Shown piece after piece: positions 42,656-50,346 of a stretch of 64,000 bases of DNA (its first letter is position 1; every line of letters starts with the position of its first letter). Source of the stretch: Natronorubrum sediminis (GTDB lineage: Archaea > Halobacteriota > Halobacteria > Halobacteriales > Natrialbaceae); the NCBI RefSeq assembly GCF_900108095.1, contig NZ_FNWL01000001.1:1116001-1180000 (forward strand), given 5' to 3'. Made by a program: the position numbers and the translations under genes. The notes under the pieces were generated by a model. That model saw nothing but the letters and a program-made list of their open reading frames with translations. It was not told the DNA's origin and ran no database searches.

Positions 42656-43768
42656 CTATTGATACGCCGGCAACCGACCGGAGCGATCCGATCCGTCGAC
42701 GAACGGCAGTTCGGTTACCGTCGCCGGTACCTCCTCGCCGTCGACGCGAACCGTGAGTTCCGTGCTCTCGAGGTCGTACTCGACGAACGCGAGCGCGACG
42801 ACCTCCTCGAGCAGCGGGCTCTCGCCGCCGCGGGTGACCTCACCGACCGACGCGTCGCCGTCGAAGACTGCCGCGCCCGATTCCGGAACCGCGGCCGCCT
42901 CCGGATCGCCGTCCGAGCCCTCGAGCGTCAGGCCGATCAGCCGTCGACTCGGCTGTCCCCTATTCTCGACGCGGGAGACGACCTCCTGGCCGACGTAACA
43001 CCCCTTCTCGAAGTCGAGGGCGACTCGCAAACCGAGGACGTTCGGAATGGTGCCCTCGAGTTCGGTCTCGAAGAGGGGCGTTCCGGCCTCGAGTGCGAGA
43101 CTCTCGAAGGCCCGGTAACCAAAGGGGGCGGCGTTGAGGCCGTGATTGAGGAGGGTATCGTAGACGGCGTCGGCGTCGTCGGCCGCACAGATGACCTCGT
43201 AGCTCTCCTCGCCGGTGGGCGCGTCGGTGCGGATGACACTGACGCCCTCGTCGGACATCGTCCCCCGGACGAACGAGTAGTGCTGGTCCGGCGAGCCAGC
43301 ACCGTTGAGGACGCTCGCGACCTTCTCCGTGGCTTTCGGGCCGTGAATGCCGAAGACAGCGAAGTCGTCCGTCCCGACGCTGATCTCGACGTCCTGAATA
43401 AAGACCTTCTCCGACCACTCCTCGGCCAAGGGCTCCGCCTTCGACGGCGGCGTAAAGAGCAACAGTCGCTCACCGGCGTTGTAGACGGAGAGTTCGATCT
43501 CGATTCGACCCTGCGGATCGAGAACCAGGGCGTAACAGCCCTGGCCGTCCTCGTCGGGCACGCGATTCGAGACGACGTTGTCGACGTACTCGAGGCGGTC
43601 CTCGCCCTCGACGACGACGATTCCGTAGGCCATCTCGAGCAAGCCAACCCCGTTTCGGACCGCCCGGTGTGTTCGGTCGGGACGACCGAAGTGCTCGACG
43701 ACCGTTCTCCCGTCGCGCTCGCCGAAGGTAGCCCCGTGATCGGTATGAATGGACTCGATAACGCTCAT
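42656..43768 (-). CDS. GcvT/YgfZ-like folate-binding protein
   Basis: 370 residues of the aminomethyltransferase fold. The YgfZ signature K-G-C-Y-x-G-Q-E is present (about 265-272), and the C-terminal beta barrel follows. In bacteria YgfZ helps repair or load iron-sulphur proteins; GcvT cleaves methylene groups from glycine. The signature points to YgfZ, but the GcvT-like N-terminal region (HTDHGATFGERDGRTVVEHFG) keeps both possible. The ATG at 43768 lies 39 bases after the DUF6432-like gene, likely one operon. Confidence 0.8.
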   Translation of the reverse strand: MSVIESIHTDHGATFGERDGRTVVEHFGRPDRTHRAVRNGVGLLEMAYGIVVVEGEDRLEYVDNVVSNRVPDEDGQGCYALVLDPQGRIEIELSVYNAGERLLLFTPPSKAEPLAEEWSEKVFIQDVEISVGTDDFAVFGIHGPKATEKVASVLNGAGSPDQHYSFVRGTMSDEGVSVIRTDAPTGEESYEVICAADDADAVYDTLLNHGLNAAPFGYRAFESLALEAGTPLFETELEGTIPNVLGLRVALDFEKGCYVGQEVVSRVENRGQPSRRLIGLTLEGSDGDPEAAAVPESGAAVFDGDASVGEVTRGGESPLLEEVVALAFVEYDLESTELTVRVDGEEVPATVTELPFVDGSDRSGRLPAYQ

Positions 43769-43807
43769 GACTCGTTCGAGGGGCCAGATCCCCACAGGCG
43801 TTTCGAT

Positions 43808-44107
43808 TCAAAAGGGCAATCGCTCGCGGAGCCATTCGCCGATAGTTTGGGTTTCCTCCTCGTCGGTCGGCACGTCCGGGACGACGCGGTCGGCGGGCTT
43901 GATCACCGTCTGACTCGTGTTCGATTCGACGCTGATCAGTCCGTCGTCGTTCAACGTCGCGAGTGCCGACTCGAGTTCGTCGATATCGACTTCGACGTCG
44001 GCACGGAGTTCGAAGACCGTCATGCCGTCGTCAACACGATCGACGAGGGCATCGAGAATCGCGACCTCCGTCTCCTCTCGATCCCGATACTCCCGCTTTG
44101 CTCTCAT
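43808..44107 (-). CDS. small winged-helix-like protein (DUF6432-like)
   Basis: 99 residues: an N-terminal basic start (MRAKREYRDREETEVAILDALVDR), then a helix-turn-helix-like DGMTVFELRADVEVDIDELESALATLNDDGLISVE, ending with an acidic stretch and TIGEWLRERLPF. The shape is that of a compact wHTH DNA-binding protein. The start at 44107 excludes a long unrelated frame upstream. It precedes the GcvT/YgfZ gene and is divergent from the zinc-ribbon gene, sharing a 141-base promoter region. Confidence 0.7.
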   Translation of the reverse strand: MRAKREYRDREETEVAILDALVDRVDDGMTVFELRADVEVDIDELESALATLNDDGLISVESNTSQTVIKPADRVVPDVPTDEEETQTIGEWLRERLPF

Positions 44108-44248
44108 CCAGACGTTCCTTCGACGACCAGGGATTTGATGGTTGTCGTTTCGGCGGGCGAATACATGCAAAACCAGTTGCGCGGTCGTCACGAATTGAAT
44201 TTCTGGAGGCAGTACGTTTTTTATGGCGTGACTGGGTACGATGGGATA

Positions 44249-45244
44249 ATGGTCCTGCGATGTTCGCTGCTCGGGCACGACTACGGGGAGATCGACGTCG
44301 AACGCGAGCGCGAAGAACGTGGCAGTGAGGTCGTCGTTACCGTCCAGGAGTTCGAAGAGTGTGCACGCTGTGGCGACCGCCACGTTATCAGCGAGAACAC
44401 CGAAGTGACGAGCCTCTCTGCCCAGACGGCCGCCGACGCACTGCCCGACGAATACGACCTCGAGTCCGAAACGCCACCGACGGAGAGTCCGTCCGAACCA
44501 CCGGCCGAGACGGCCGTCGACGCTGGCGACGCCCGCGGTGACATCGGCGGTGACGTCGACGATGACGCCGCCGAATTCATCGACGCAGACGCCGGCAGCG
44601 AACCGGCAGCGCCGACAGCCGCCGGGAACGATCCGGCAGCGTCGGCGGAAACGCCGGAGTCGACGGACGAACTGGACGTCCCGACCGACGAAAACGGTGA
44701 GCCGATAACGGACGACGGCGAAATCCTCGAAGACGAGGAGCCGTTGCCGGACCGAGACCGAGAACACGGCGAGTGGCCCGACTCCGACGACGTCGGTCCA
44801 CCCGTCGGTGCCGAAAACGAGCCAAACGAGTGGCCCGACGACGGCCCTGTAGACGGCGCTGGCGACGAGAGAGACGGGGACGACACCGCCGACGTCGACG
44901 TCGACGCCACCGACGACGGAATCCTCCTCGGTGAGGACGCTGGCGACGAAAGCGAGTCCCTCGCCGCCGCGAGCGCCAGATCGACCACCGCTTCGACACC
45001 GACTGCGTCGGATTCGAATCAGACGTCTCAGAGCGACGAACCCGAAGCGACTGGTTCTGGCATCGAACGGGCAGGAAGCGCGCCGACTCCCGGCGAGAGC
45101 CCAACAGCGGAACGTGACGACGTCCCGACCGAATTCTACTGTCCGAGTTGTGCGTATGTCGCGGCCAGCGACCGTGCGTCGCTTCGTGCGGGCGACATCT
45201 GCCCAGAGTGCAAGAAGGGGTACCTCGGCGAGCGAGAACGCTAA
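44249..45244 (+). CDS. zinc-ribbon protein with long disordered acidic linker
   Basis: 331 residues. An N-terminal C-x-x-x...C-x-x-C region (VLRCSLLGHDYG, EECARCGDRH) and a C-terminal zinc ribbon (YCPSCAYVAASDRAS, ICPECKKGY) are joined by about 220 residues of Asp/Glu/Pro/Ser-rich low-complexity sequence (about 70-290). This is the layout of haloarchaeal DUF7093-like proteins. The ATG at 44249 follows a GTTTTTTATGG box by 28 bases (leaderless); a far longer open frame upstream is an antisense artefact. Role unknown. Confidence 0.7.
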   Translation: MVLRCSLLGHDYGEIDVEREREERGSEVVVTVQEFEECARCGDRHVISENTEVTSLSAQTAADALPDEYDLESETPPTESPSEPPAETAVDAGDARGDIGGDVDDDAAEFIDADAGSEPAAPTAAGNDPAASAETPESTDELDVPTDENGEPITDDGEILEDEEPLPDRDREHGEWPDSDDVGPPVGAENEPNEWPDDGPVDGAGDERDGDDTADVDVDATDDGILLGEDAGDESESLAAASARSTTASTPTASDSNQTSQSDEPEATGSGIERAGSAPTPGESPTAERDDVPTEFYCPSCAYVAASDRASLRAGDICPECKKGYLGERER

Positions 45245-45383
45245 CCCCAGTTTTCGGCAACGCTCGAGGGGAGTCTACGCAAGTCGACGAGGAGTCCCCG
45301 CTAAAGTCGTGTCGGCGGCTCTCGTGTGAGCGCAGAGACCGGCTATGAAAAGAGGTAAACACTCCGCCGTGTATTTCCAATCC

Positions 45384-45773
45384 ATGAAGGAGTACAAGAT
45401 GCGTCGCGGTGAGTATCTCGAGGAGCGAATCCCCGATATGGAGGCGTCGGTCAAGGACTACTTCGGTCCGATCACCGACACCGAGGAGTACAAGGGGAGC
45501 GACCTGTTCGTGATCGGCGAACCCGATAACCCCGTCTTCGAGAAGGTCGTCGCCGGGACGGTCGAGTACTCCGGCAAGAAGGACAAACTCGCCGTCGAGT
45601 TCTACGAACGCGACCCGACCGAACTCGGTCCAGACGAACTCGAGGCCGCTGCGGACGCCGTGGATGCGAAAAACGACTTTCTCCTCGAAGCGACCGGCCG
45701 TGACGCCAAATCGCGTCGCGACTCGTTGAAACGATCCGTCGAAGACGATCCTGATCACGACGTCGACGCCTGA
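45384..45773 (+). CDS. conserved archaeal protein (DUF5611-like)
   Basis: 129 residues, MKEYKMRRGEYLEERIPDMEASVKDYFG, then VEYSGKKDKLAVEFYERDPTELGPDELEAAADAVDAKNDFLLEATGRDAKSRRDSLKRS. The predicted fold is small alpha/beta; I recognise it as DUF5611, which is widespread in haloarchaea and whose function is unproven. The ATG at 45384 is chosen because the 13 upstream residues are not part of the conserved start. Confidence 0.72.
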   Translation: MKEYKMRRGEYLEERIPDMEASVKDYFGPITDTEEYKGSDLFVIGEPDNPVFEKVVAGTVEYSGKKDKLAVEFYERDPTELGPDELEAAADAVDAKNDFLLEATGRDAKSRRDSLKRSVEDDPDHDVDA

Positions 45774-45902
45774 TCGGCCTATTCTATGAGTACACGTTTG
45801 CTGGAGCGTCCTCGAGAACCGTCTCCGACGGTCGCCGACTGGACCGACTGACGATAGCCCCGCGTCGCTCAGGTGTCGAGACAGTCACTCACACACAACC
45901 GT

Positions 45903-46358
45903 TCACTCCCTCGAGTCCCGACGCTCGTGGACGGAGACGAGGCCACCGCTGTCACGAAAGACGATATCGGCGACGTCGCCGACTTCGACCTCGTTAAAAT
46001 CCTCCTGAACCAGCGTCGTCCGGTGACAGTCGTCGTTCGTCCCCGGCTCACAGGCGCGAATTCGACAGCTGATGGTGTCGAACTCCATCTCGAGGTCCTC
46101 GAGGAGAGACGCCGAGAGGACGAGTGGGTCCGATTCGTCGATCTCCTCTGCGAGTGCGTCGTGAACATCGCCATCGTAGTACGGCCCGTCTTCAGAGTCG
46201 TAGCGGCGGACGGCCGCGTCGATGGGCTCGTCCCCGTCTGTAGGCTCGAGGTGAACGGACTTCCGGACGATTTCGACGCGGTCGGCGAGCCCGAGTCGAG
46301 CCGCACAGCCGGCGAGGGCGACCGTTGGAACGACAGCGAGGAGCGCGCGTCGGTTCAC
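45903..46358 (-). CDS. predicted lipoprotein
   Basis: 151 residues from a GTG at 46358. N-terminus N-R-R-A-L-L-A-V-V-P-T-V followed by the lipobox A-L-A-G-C (Cys18) shows Sec/Tat-type export with lipid attachment; the R-R pair suggests Tat. The mature part is acidic (EDGPYYDGDVHDALAEE, CRIRACEPGTNDDCHRTT with two internal cysteines) and beta-rich. Unknown function. It is divergent from the small helix protein at 46445. Confidence 0.7.
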   Translation of the reverse strand: MNRRALLAVVPTVALAGCAARLGLADRVEIVRKSVHLEPTDGDEPIDAAVRRYDSEDGPYYDGDVHDALAEEIDESDPLVLSASLLEDLEMEFDTISCRIRACEPGTNDDCHRTTLVQEDFNEVEVGDVADIVFRDSGGLVSVHERRDSRE

Positions 46359-46444
46359 ACTCAACCGTTCGTGAAGCGGCCACAAAATCGTTCCCCGAGG
46401 CGAGTCCGAAACGGCTAATATCGAACCGCGACAGCACTCGAGCA

Positions 46445-46615
46445 ATGGACCTCACTGCATTCGCGGTCGCGACGCTGAGTGCACACGTCGGATTCGCGAT
46501 TCTCGTCACCGCCCACGCCGTGGTGACGGAACAAGACGCGGGGAAGTGGCCCTACATCACGCTCGCGCTCGGTCTCGCGGGCGTCGCCGGATACTTCTTC
46601 TACGACGAGTGGTGA
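46445..46615 (+). CDS. tiny two-helix membrane protein
   Basis: 56 residues: two hydrophobic helices (TAFAVATLSAHVGFAILVT and YITLALGLAGVAGYFF) separated by AHAVVTEQDAGKWP, ending YDEW. It follows a TAATATC box by about 25 bases, a leaderless start. Its composition is normal for the host. Function unknown. Confidence 0.65.
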   Translation: MDLTAFAVATLSAHVGFAILVTAHAVVTEQDAGKWPYITLALGLAGVAGYFFYDEW

Positions 46616-46825
46616 GCGGGTCGCGGTTGCGGGCTGTAAAGCAAGTGGAGTCCTCGAGTGTATCCGTTAGATGCATGCCCTTGTGGCCGCATCGCTCCAT
46701 CAGAATTCATCAATCCCCACTTTCCGGGTTGTATCGTTTACTGCACAGAGTGAAAGTACGGCGATGTTCGTGGTCAACTAGAAAACGTAGCCACAATTCT
46801 ACCATTGGGACTCGGAACATCCGGT

Positions 46826-47083
46826 ATGAATGCAAAGAGGAGGGAAAAAGATCTAACACTCCGATTTAACGGAGGGAAATCTGAGGAGAATCTGGTCTCC
46901 CTGATCCTCGCCCTTCAGATTTCCTTGGGAGGTATGCTCGCGGTTATCTTTGTGGAGTGGCTGTTCCTGGTCGGTGTTTCTCACACCTCTCCACATGGGG
47001 AAGGTGTGTTCTACCTTGAGACGATTTCTCTCCTGACAACGATAGCGTTGGCAGTGTCCCTCCTCAATATGCTGTTCGAGTAG
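46826..47083 (+). CDS. small membrane protein in AT-rich patch (paralogue A)
   Basis: 85 residues with a basic start (MNAKRREKD), LRFNGGKSEENL, and two membrane helices. Codons such as AGG, AAA, CTA, TTT and AAT are used much more than in the neighbours, and the region is visibly AT-richer, as for laterally acquired DNA. Its LRFxxGxxExxL...ILAxQ pattern is shared with the following gene at 47149. Unknown function. Confidence 0.55.
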   Translation: MNAKRREKDLTLRFNGGKSEENLVSLILALQISLGGMLAVIFVEWLFLVGVSHTSPHGEGVFYLETISLLTTIALAVSLLNMLFE

Positions 47084-47148
47084 GTCAACCTTTTCTTATT
47101 CATCGGAGTGTCGACAACACTTAAGACAGTCATAAATAGTTGATAGTC

Positions 47149-47376
47149 ATGTCCATCGACCAGACAGATCCAAAGCTACGGTTCGAGGCGGGACGATTCG
47201 AGAGTTCGATTCTTACAGCAATATTGATGGCGCAATTGTTCCTAGTGACAGGGGCAGCGGTAGGTTTCTTCGCAGCCCTATTCCTGTCCCTTGACCTATG
47301 GTATATACTCGTCATTGTTCCATCTATTGTCATCTTATCGATAGCTGCTTACCTTCTCAGCTTCCTGTACGAGTAG
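47149..47376 (+). CDS. small membrane protein in AT-rich patch (paralogue B)
   Basis: 75 residues: KLRFEAGRFESSILTAILMAQLFL, then two helices ending AAYLLSFLYE. It aligns by eye with the preceding gene (LRF, G, E, L-ILA-Q, and an LL-x-x-L-F/Y-E terminus) so the two are tandem duplicates. ATA, CTA, TTG and CTT codons are unlike the host's. A possible AT-rich box (CTTAAGAC) is about 27 bases upstream. Confidence 0.55.
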   Translation: MSIDQTDPKLRFEAGRFESSILTAILMAQLFLVTGAAVGFFAALFLSLDLWYILVIVPSIVILSIAAYLLSFLYE

Positions 47377-47379
47377 TTG

Positions 47380-47544
47380 CTACTCACTCTCCTCGGATCC
47401 GGAGATGGTGAAGCCACTCCGCTTAGTTTGGTCGAATTCTTCCAGATCGATTTCGCTGACGGATTTCGAAGCACCACTGATTCGCTTTCTTGTCGTGATA
47501 CCTGTGTGACCTATACTAATCGCTAGGAGGGATAGACCCCCCCA
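47380..47544 (-). pseudogene. headless ORF remnant, possible membrane-protein C-terminus
   Basis: From a TAA at 47545-47547 to a TAG at 47380, 54 codons on the minus strand stay open with no ATG, GTG or TTG start: LSLLAISIGHTGITTRKRIS then VSEIDLEEFDQTKRSGFTIS. It reads as one hydrophobic helix followed by an acidic tail. A run of seven G on that strand (47536-47542 region) at its 5' end could mark a frameshift. It is in the AT-rich patch. Confidence 0.3.
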
Positions 47545-47582
47545 TTACCTGAAGAGTTCAACGAAGCCGTAATCGGAGGAAA

Positions 47583-47607
47583 GAAAACTCGAGTGACTCG
47601 TCACTCG
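47583..47607 (-). terminator. hairpin plus T tract after pitA
   Basis: An 8-bp stem (CGAGTGAC/GTCACTCG, 47590-47597 and 47600-47607) with a 2-base loop is followed on the minus strand by AGTTTTCTTT. It lies 11 bases after the pitA stop, as for an intrinsic terminator-like signal; archaeal termination chiefly needs the T tract. Confidence 0.5.
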
Positions 47608-47617
47608 CGCGTCTCAC

Positions 47618-49171
47618 TCAGGCGAGGAAGACGTGTCGCGGTCGGTCGACGAGAACGTCGCGGCCGAACTCGACAGCGTCGGCGAACGCGTCGCTGCGGA
47701 AGAACTGCATGGCGTCTTCGCGGGAGTCCCAGCGGCTGGCGATGAACATGTCGTTTTCGTCCTCGCGGTTGACGAGCAGGTCGGTCTTTCGGTGGCCGTC
47801 CATCTCGGCGAGCAACCCTGCGGCGTCCTCGAACGTGCCGGTGAAGTCCGAGCGGTGGTCGGGCTTGACGGTGTAGAACATGCCCATCGTGCCCCAGGAG
47901 TCCGCCTCGTCGTCTCCAGCTTGTCGAACGACCTCGGGGAGGTCGGCGAGGAATCCGGCGGCCGTGTTTGCGGCTCGCTCAGTCTCCCAGAGGCTAACGA
48001 CGGCATTTTCCCCACTCTCGCCACCAACCTCGCTTGGCTGATAGACCGCCGTCTTCACGTGCGTATCGTAGTGATCGAAGTTCGTCCGAAGGCCGTCGAC
48101 CTCCTCGAAGAGTTCCTCCACGTCGGCCGCGGAGTAGAGCACGACGGCGTGGACGTCCTCGCCGTGGGGCTGGCCCGCGTAGATGTCCATATCCTCGAGT
48201 TCGCTGCGGATTCCCGACTCGTCATCGCCGTGTGCGTCGGAATCGCCGTGGTGACTCGAGTCCGATTCTCCGTGGTGGCCGCTGTGTGAGTGACCGCTCG
48301 AGTCGCCGCCGTGGTGGCCGGCGTCCGAATCGCCGTGGTGACCGCCGTGACCCTCGGCGTGCGGATGCGCGTCGCCAGCGCCGTCCTGGGGAATGCGTTC
48401 GCCCTCGAGGAAGGGACGGAGGTTCTCCGGTGGGAAGCGCCGCCCCGAGAGGAACCGCCCGAACTCGGCGAAGCGGGAACTCGAGGGATCGAAGCGCATC
48501 TCGTAGAGCAGTTCTTTCACGTCGGTCGGGTCGTCGGCGAAGAGGGTGACGCCCCACTCGAAGTCGTCCAGACCGAGGCTGCCGGAGATGATCTGCGTGA
48601 CGCGGCCGGCGTACTCGCGGCCGATGTCGCCGTGACTCGAGAGGTGCTCGGCGCGCTCGTCGAAGGGGAGGTCGTACCAGTTGTCCTCGGGGCCGCGGCG
48701 CTTGTTCATCGGGTAGAAGTTGACGAACTCACTGTCGGGAATCTCGGGTTTGAGCCGCGATTCGATGTAGCGAGCGATGCCAGTGTCTTCGACCTCCGCG
48801 TCGTCGTCGAAGTAGTCCTGAGACATGTATCCCGAGACCTCCGTCACCGAGACGTAGGAGTCGGTTCGCTCGGTGAACTCGGCGAGTGCCGTCTGCTCGA
48901 AGCGGCGCTCGAGCGCGTCGACGTCCTCGAGCGTCGGCCGGAGGTGGAGCACGAGGAGGTCCGCCTTGTGGCCGAGGATAGCGAACGTCGCCGAGTCACC
49001 CTCCTCGGCGTCCGCGACGGATTCGGCGGCGGAGAGGTACTCGATACCCTCCTCGATGGCTCGCGTGCGACGACGCTCGGGGGCGTCGCGCCAGGCATCC
49101 CAGTCGATCGACCGGAAATCGTGCAGGACGTACCAGCCCTCGTCGGTCTGTGGCGGCTGTCGTCGTTCCAT
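47618..49171 (-). CDS. pitA: PitA: HemQ/chlorite-dismutase-like domain fused to ABM domain
   Basis: 517 residues. Residues about 1-260 are a chlorite-dismutase/HemQ-type haem domain (GWYVLHDFRSIDWDAWR, YMSQDYF, VNFYPMNKRRG, RDPxxSSRFAEFG-like). A histidine/glycine/serine linker about 65 residues long follows, then a C-terminal antibiotic-biosynthesis-monooxygenase (ABM) domain (FYTVKPDHRSDFTGTFED). This fusion is the haloarchaeal PitA known from Haloferax; related HemQ proteins oxidatively decarboxylate coproporphyrin to haem. Divergent from the PadR gene. Confidence 0.88.
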   Translation of the reverse strand: MERRQPPQTDEGWYVLHDFRSIDWDAWRDAPERRRTRAIEEGIEYLSAAESVADAEEGDSATFAILGHKADLLVLHLRPTLEDVDALERRFEQTALAEFTERTDSYVSVTEVSGYMSQDYFDDDAEVEDTGIARYIESRLKPEIPDSEFVNFYPMNKRRGPEDNWYDLPFDERAEHLSSHGDIGREYAGRVTQIISGSLGLDDFEWGVTLFADDPTDVKELLYEMRFDPSSSRFAEFGRFLSGRRFPPENLRPFLEGERIPQDGAGDAHPHAEGHGGHHGDSDAGHHGGDSSGHSHSGHHGESDSSHHGDSDAHGDDESGIRSELEDMDIYAGQPHGEDVHAVVLYSAADVEELFEEVDGLRTNFDHYDTHVKTAVYQPSEVGGESGENAVVSLWETERAANTAAGFLADLPEVVRQAGDDEADSWGTMGMFYTVKPDHRSDFTGTFEDAAGLLAEMDGHRKTDLLVNREDENDMFIASRWDSREDAMQFFRSDAFADAVEFGRDVLVDRPRHVFLA

Positions 49172-49303
49172 GTGCCGGAGTTAGGACGGCGTGGCTAAGA
49201 AGGACCGGGTTTCGAACCGAGACAAATTCGCGCGGGCTAGCGATCGAATCGACCCAAACAGGGCCGAAACGCTTTACGTACGTCCCTTCAACTCTCGAGC
49301 ACT

Positions 49304-49870
49304 ATGCGGAAAAGCGGGCCGCCGAAGGGACTCATCGCCTACCTCGTCCTCGAGTTGCTCGAGGAAAAACCCCGGTACGGCTACGAGATTCTGACGGAGA
49401 TTCGCGAGCAGAGTGGCGGCCACTGGGAACCGTCGTACGGATCGGTGTACCCGATTCTCTACAAGTTCGAGGAGAAGGGGTGGACCGATCGACTCGAGCG
49501 CGAGGACGAACCCGACCGGAAGTACTTCGAACTCACCGAGGCGGGATATACCGAACTCGAGGAACGACGCGAGCGCTCGACGGAGAAAGCCCGCGATTTC
49601 GCGGACGTGATCCTCGGGTACTTCCACGTCTATGCGGCGTTTTCGACCGACGAACGATTCGAGATTCCCGATACGGACGGCGAGTGGCGCTTCGACGAGA
49701 CGTGCAGCGCCTGGATCGTCGAACAGGTCGTCCGCCACCACGAGCACTACTTCGACACCGACTTCGAACGGATCGAGGCGACCCCCGAAGCGTTCTACGA
49801 GCGACACGGCATCGACAACGGGGACGACGAGGGCGATAGGGACGGTGGGGACGGTAGGGATGAGGAGTGA
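49304..49870 (+). CDS. PadR-family transcriptional regulator
   Basis: 188 residues. The winged helix is at the N-terminus (KGLIAYLVLELLEEKPRYGYEILTEIRE, SYGSVYPILYKFEEKGW), followed by a helical part and a long acidic Gly/Asp tail. PadR proteins repress detoxification, efflux or stress genes. It is divergent from pitA with a 130-base shared region and a TATA-like CTTTACGT about 31 bases before its ATG, so control of pitA or itself is likely. Confidence 0.87.
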   Translation: MRKSGPPKGLIAYLVLELLEEKPRYGYEILTEIREQSGGHWEPSYGSVYPILYKFEEKGWTDRLEREDEPDRKYFELTEAGYTELEERRERSTEKARDFADVILGYFHVYAAFSTDERFEIPDTDGEWRFDETCSAWIVEQVVRHHEHYFDTDFERIEATPEAFYERHGIDNGDDEGDRDGGDGRDEE

Positions 49871-49899
49871 GATTTCGGACTCGAGAGCGAACACTCGAA

Positions 49900-50214
49900 T
49901 TACGCGGGCGTTTCGAACCGTCGTGCGCCGCGGATCATCCGAACCGTGAGCAACCCGACGCCGACGAGGTGAACGAGCCAGATTGCTCGGTACCCCGTCG
50001 GTTGCGTGTACTCGGCGATAGCAACGAGAGCCGTCAGTCCGGCGACGTACAGCGTATTCGTCCCGATAAACGTCGCCAGACCTGCCTCGTCCGAGACGGT
50101 CTCCGGGTCGTAGCCGCCGATCAGCGAGACCATTCCGAAGTTTCTGATCAGCACTCCGAGCACGGCGAGGACGAGAGCGACGAGAAGAACGGACCCTGTG
50201 GCGACGGTGCTCAT
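49900..50214 (-). CDS. small three-helix membrane protein
   Basis: 104 residues with three helices; the segment LIGGYDPETVSDEAGLATFIGTN between helices 1 and 2 recalls DUF3784-type proteins (L-I-A-G-Y-N-x-x...). No catalytic residues. It ends facing PadR, 29 bases apart. Confidence 0.6.
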   Translation of the reverse strand: MSTVATGSVLLVALVLAVLGVLIRNFGMVSLIGGYDPETVSDEAGLATFIGTNTLYVAGLTALVAIAEYTQPTGYRAIWLVHLVGVGLLTVRMIRGARRFETPA

Positions 50215-50346
50215 GTGGATTCATTGACCACATCAAAAATATACGTTCCCTATTCCGAGCCAGGAAACGAGGAGACTACCAAGATCGAAATGATGGCGCT
50301 CGAGAGTCAGCGTCCCGAAAAGAATCGCCTCTGAGAGGCACCCCGT

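Noticed and set aside
42395-45244. A single 949-codon plus-strand frame
   Set aside because: Its first 618 codons are antisense to the GcvT/YgfZ and DUF6432-like genes. Only the last 331 codons, after the promoter at about 44220, form the real zinc protein.
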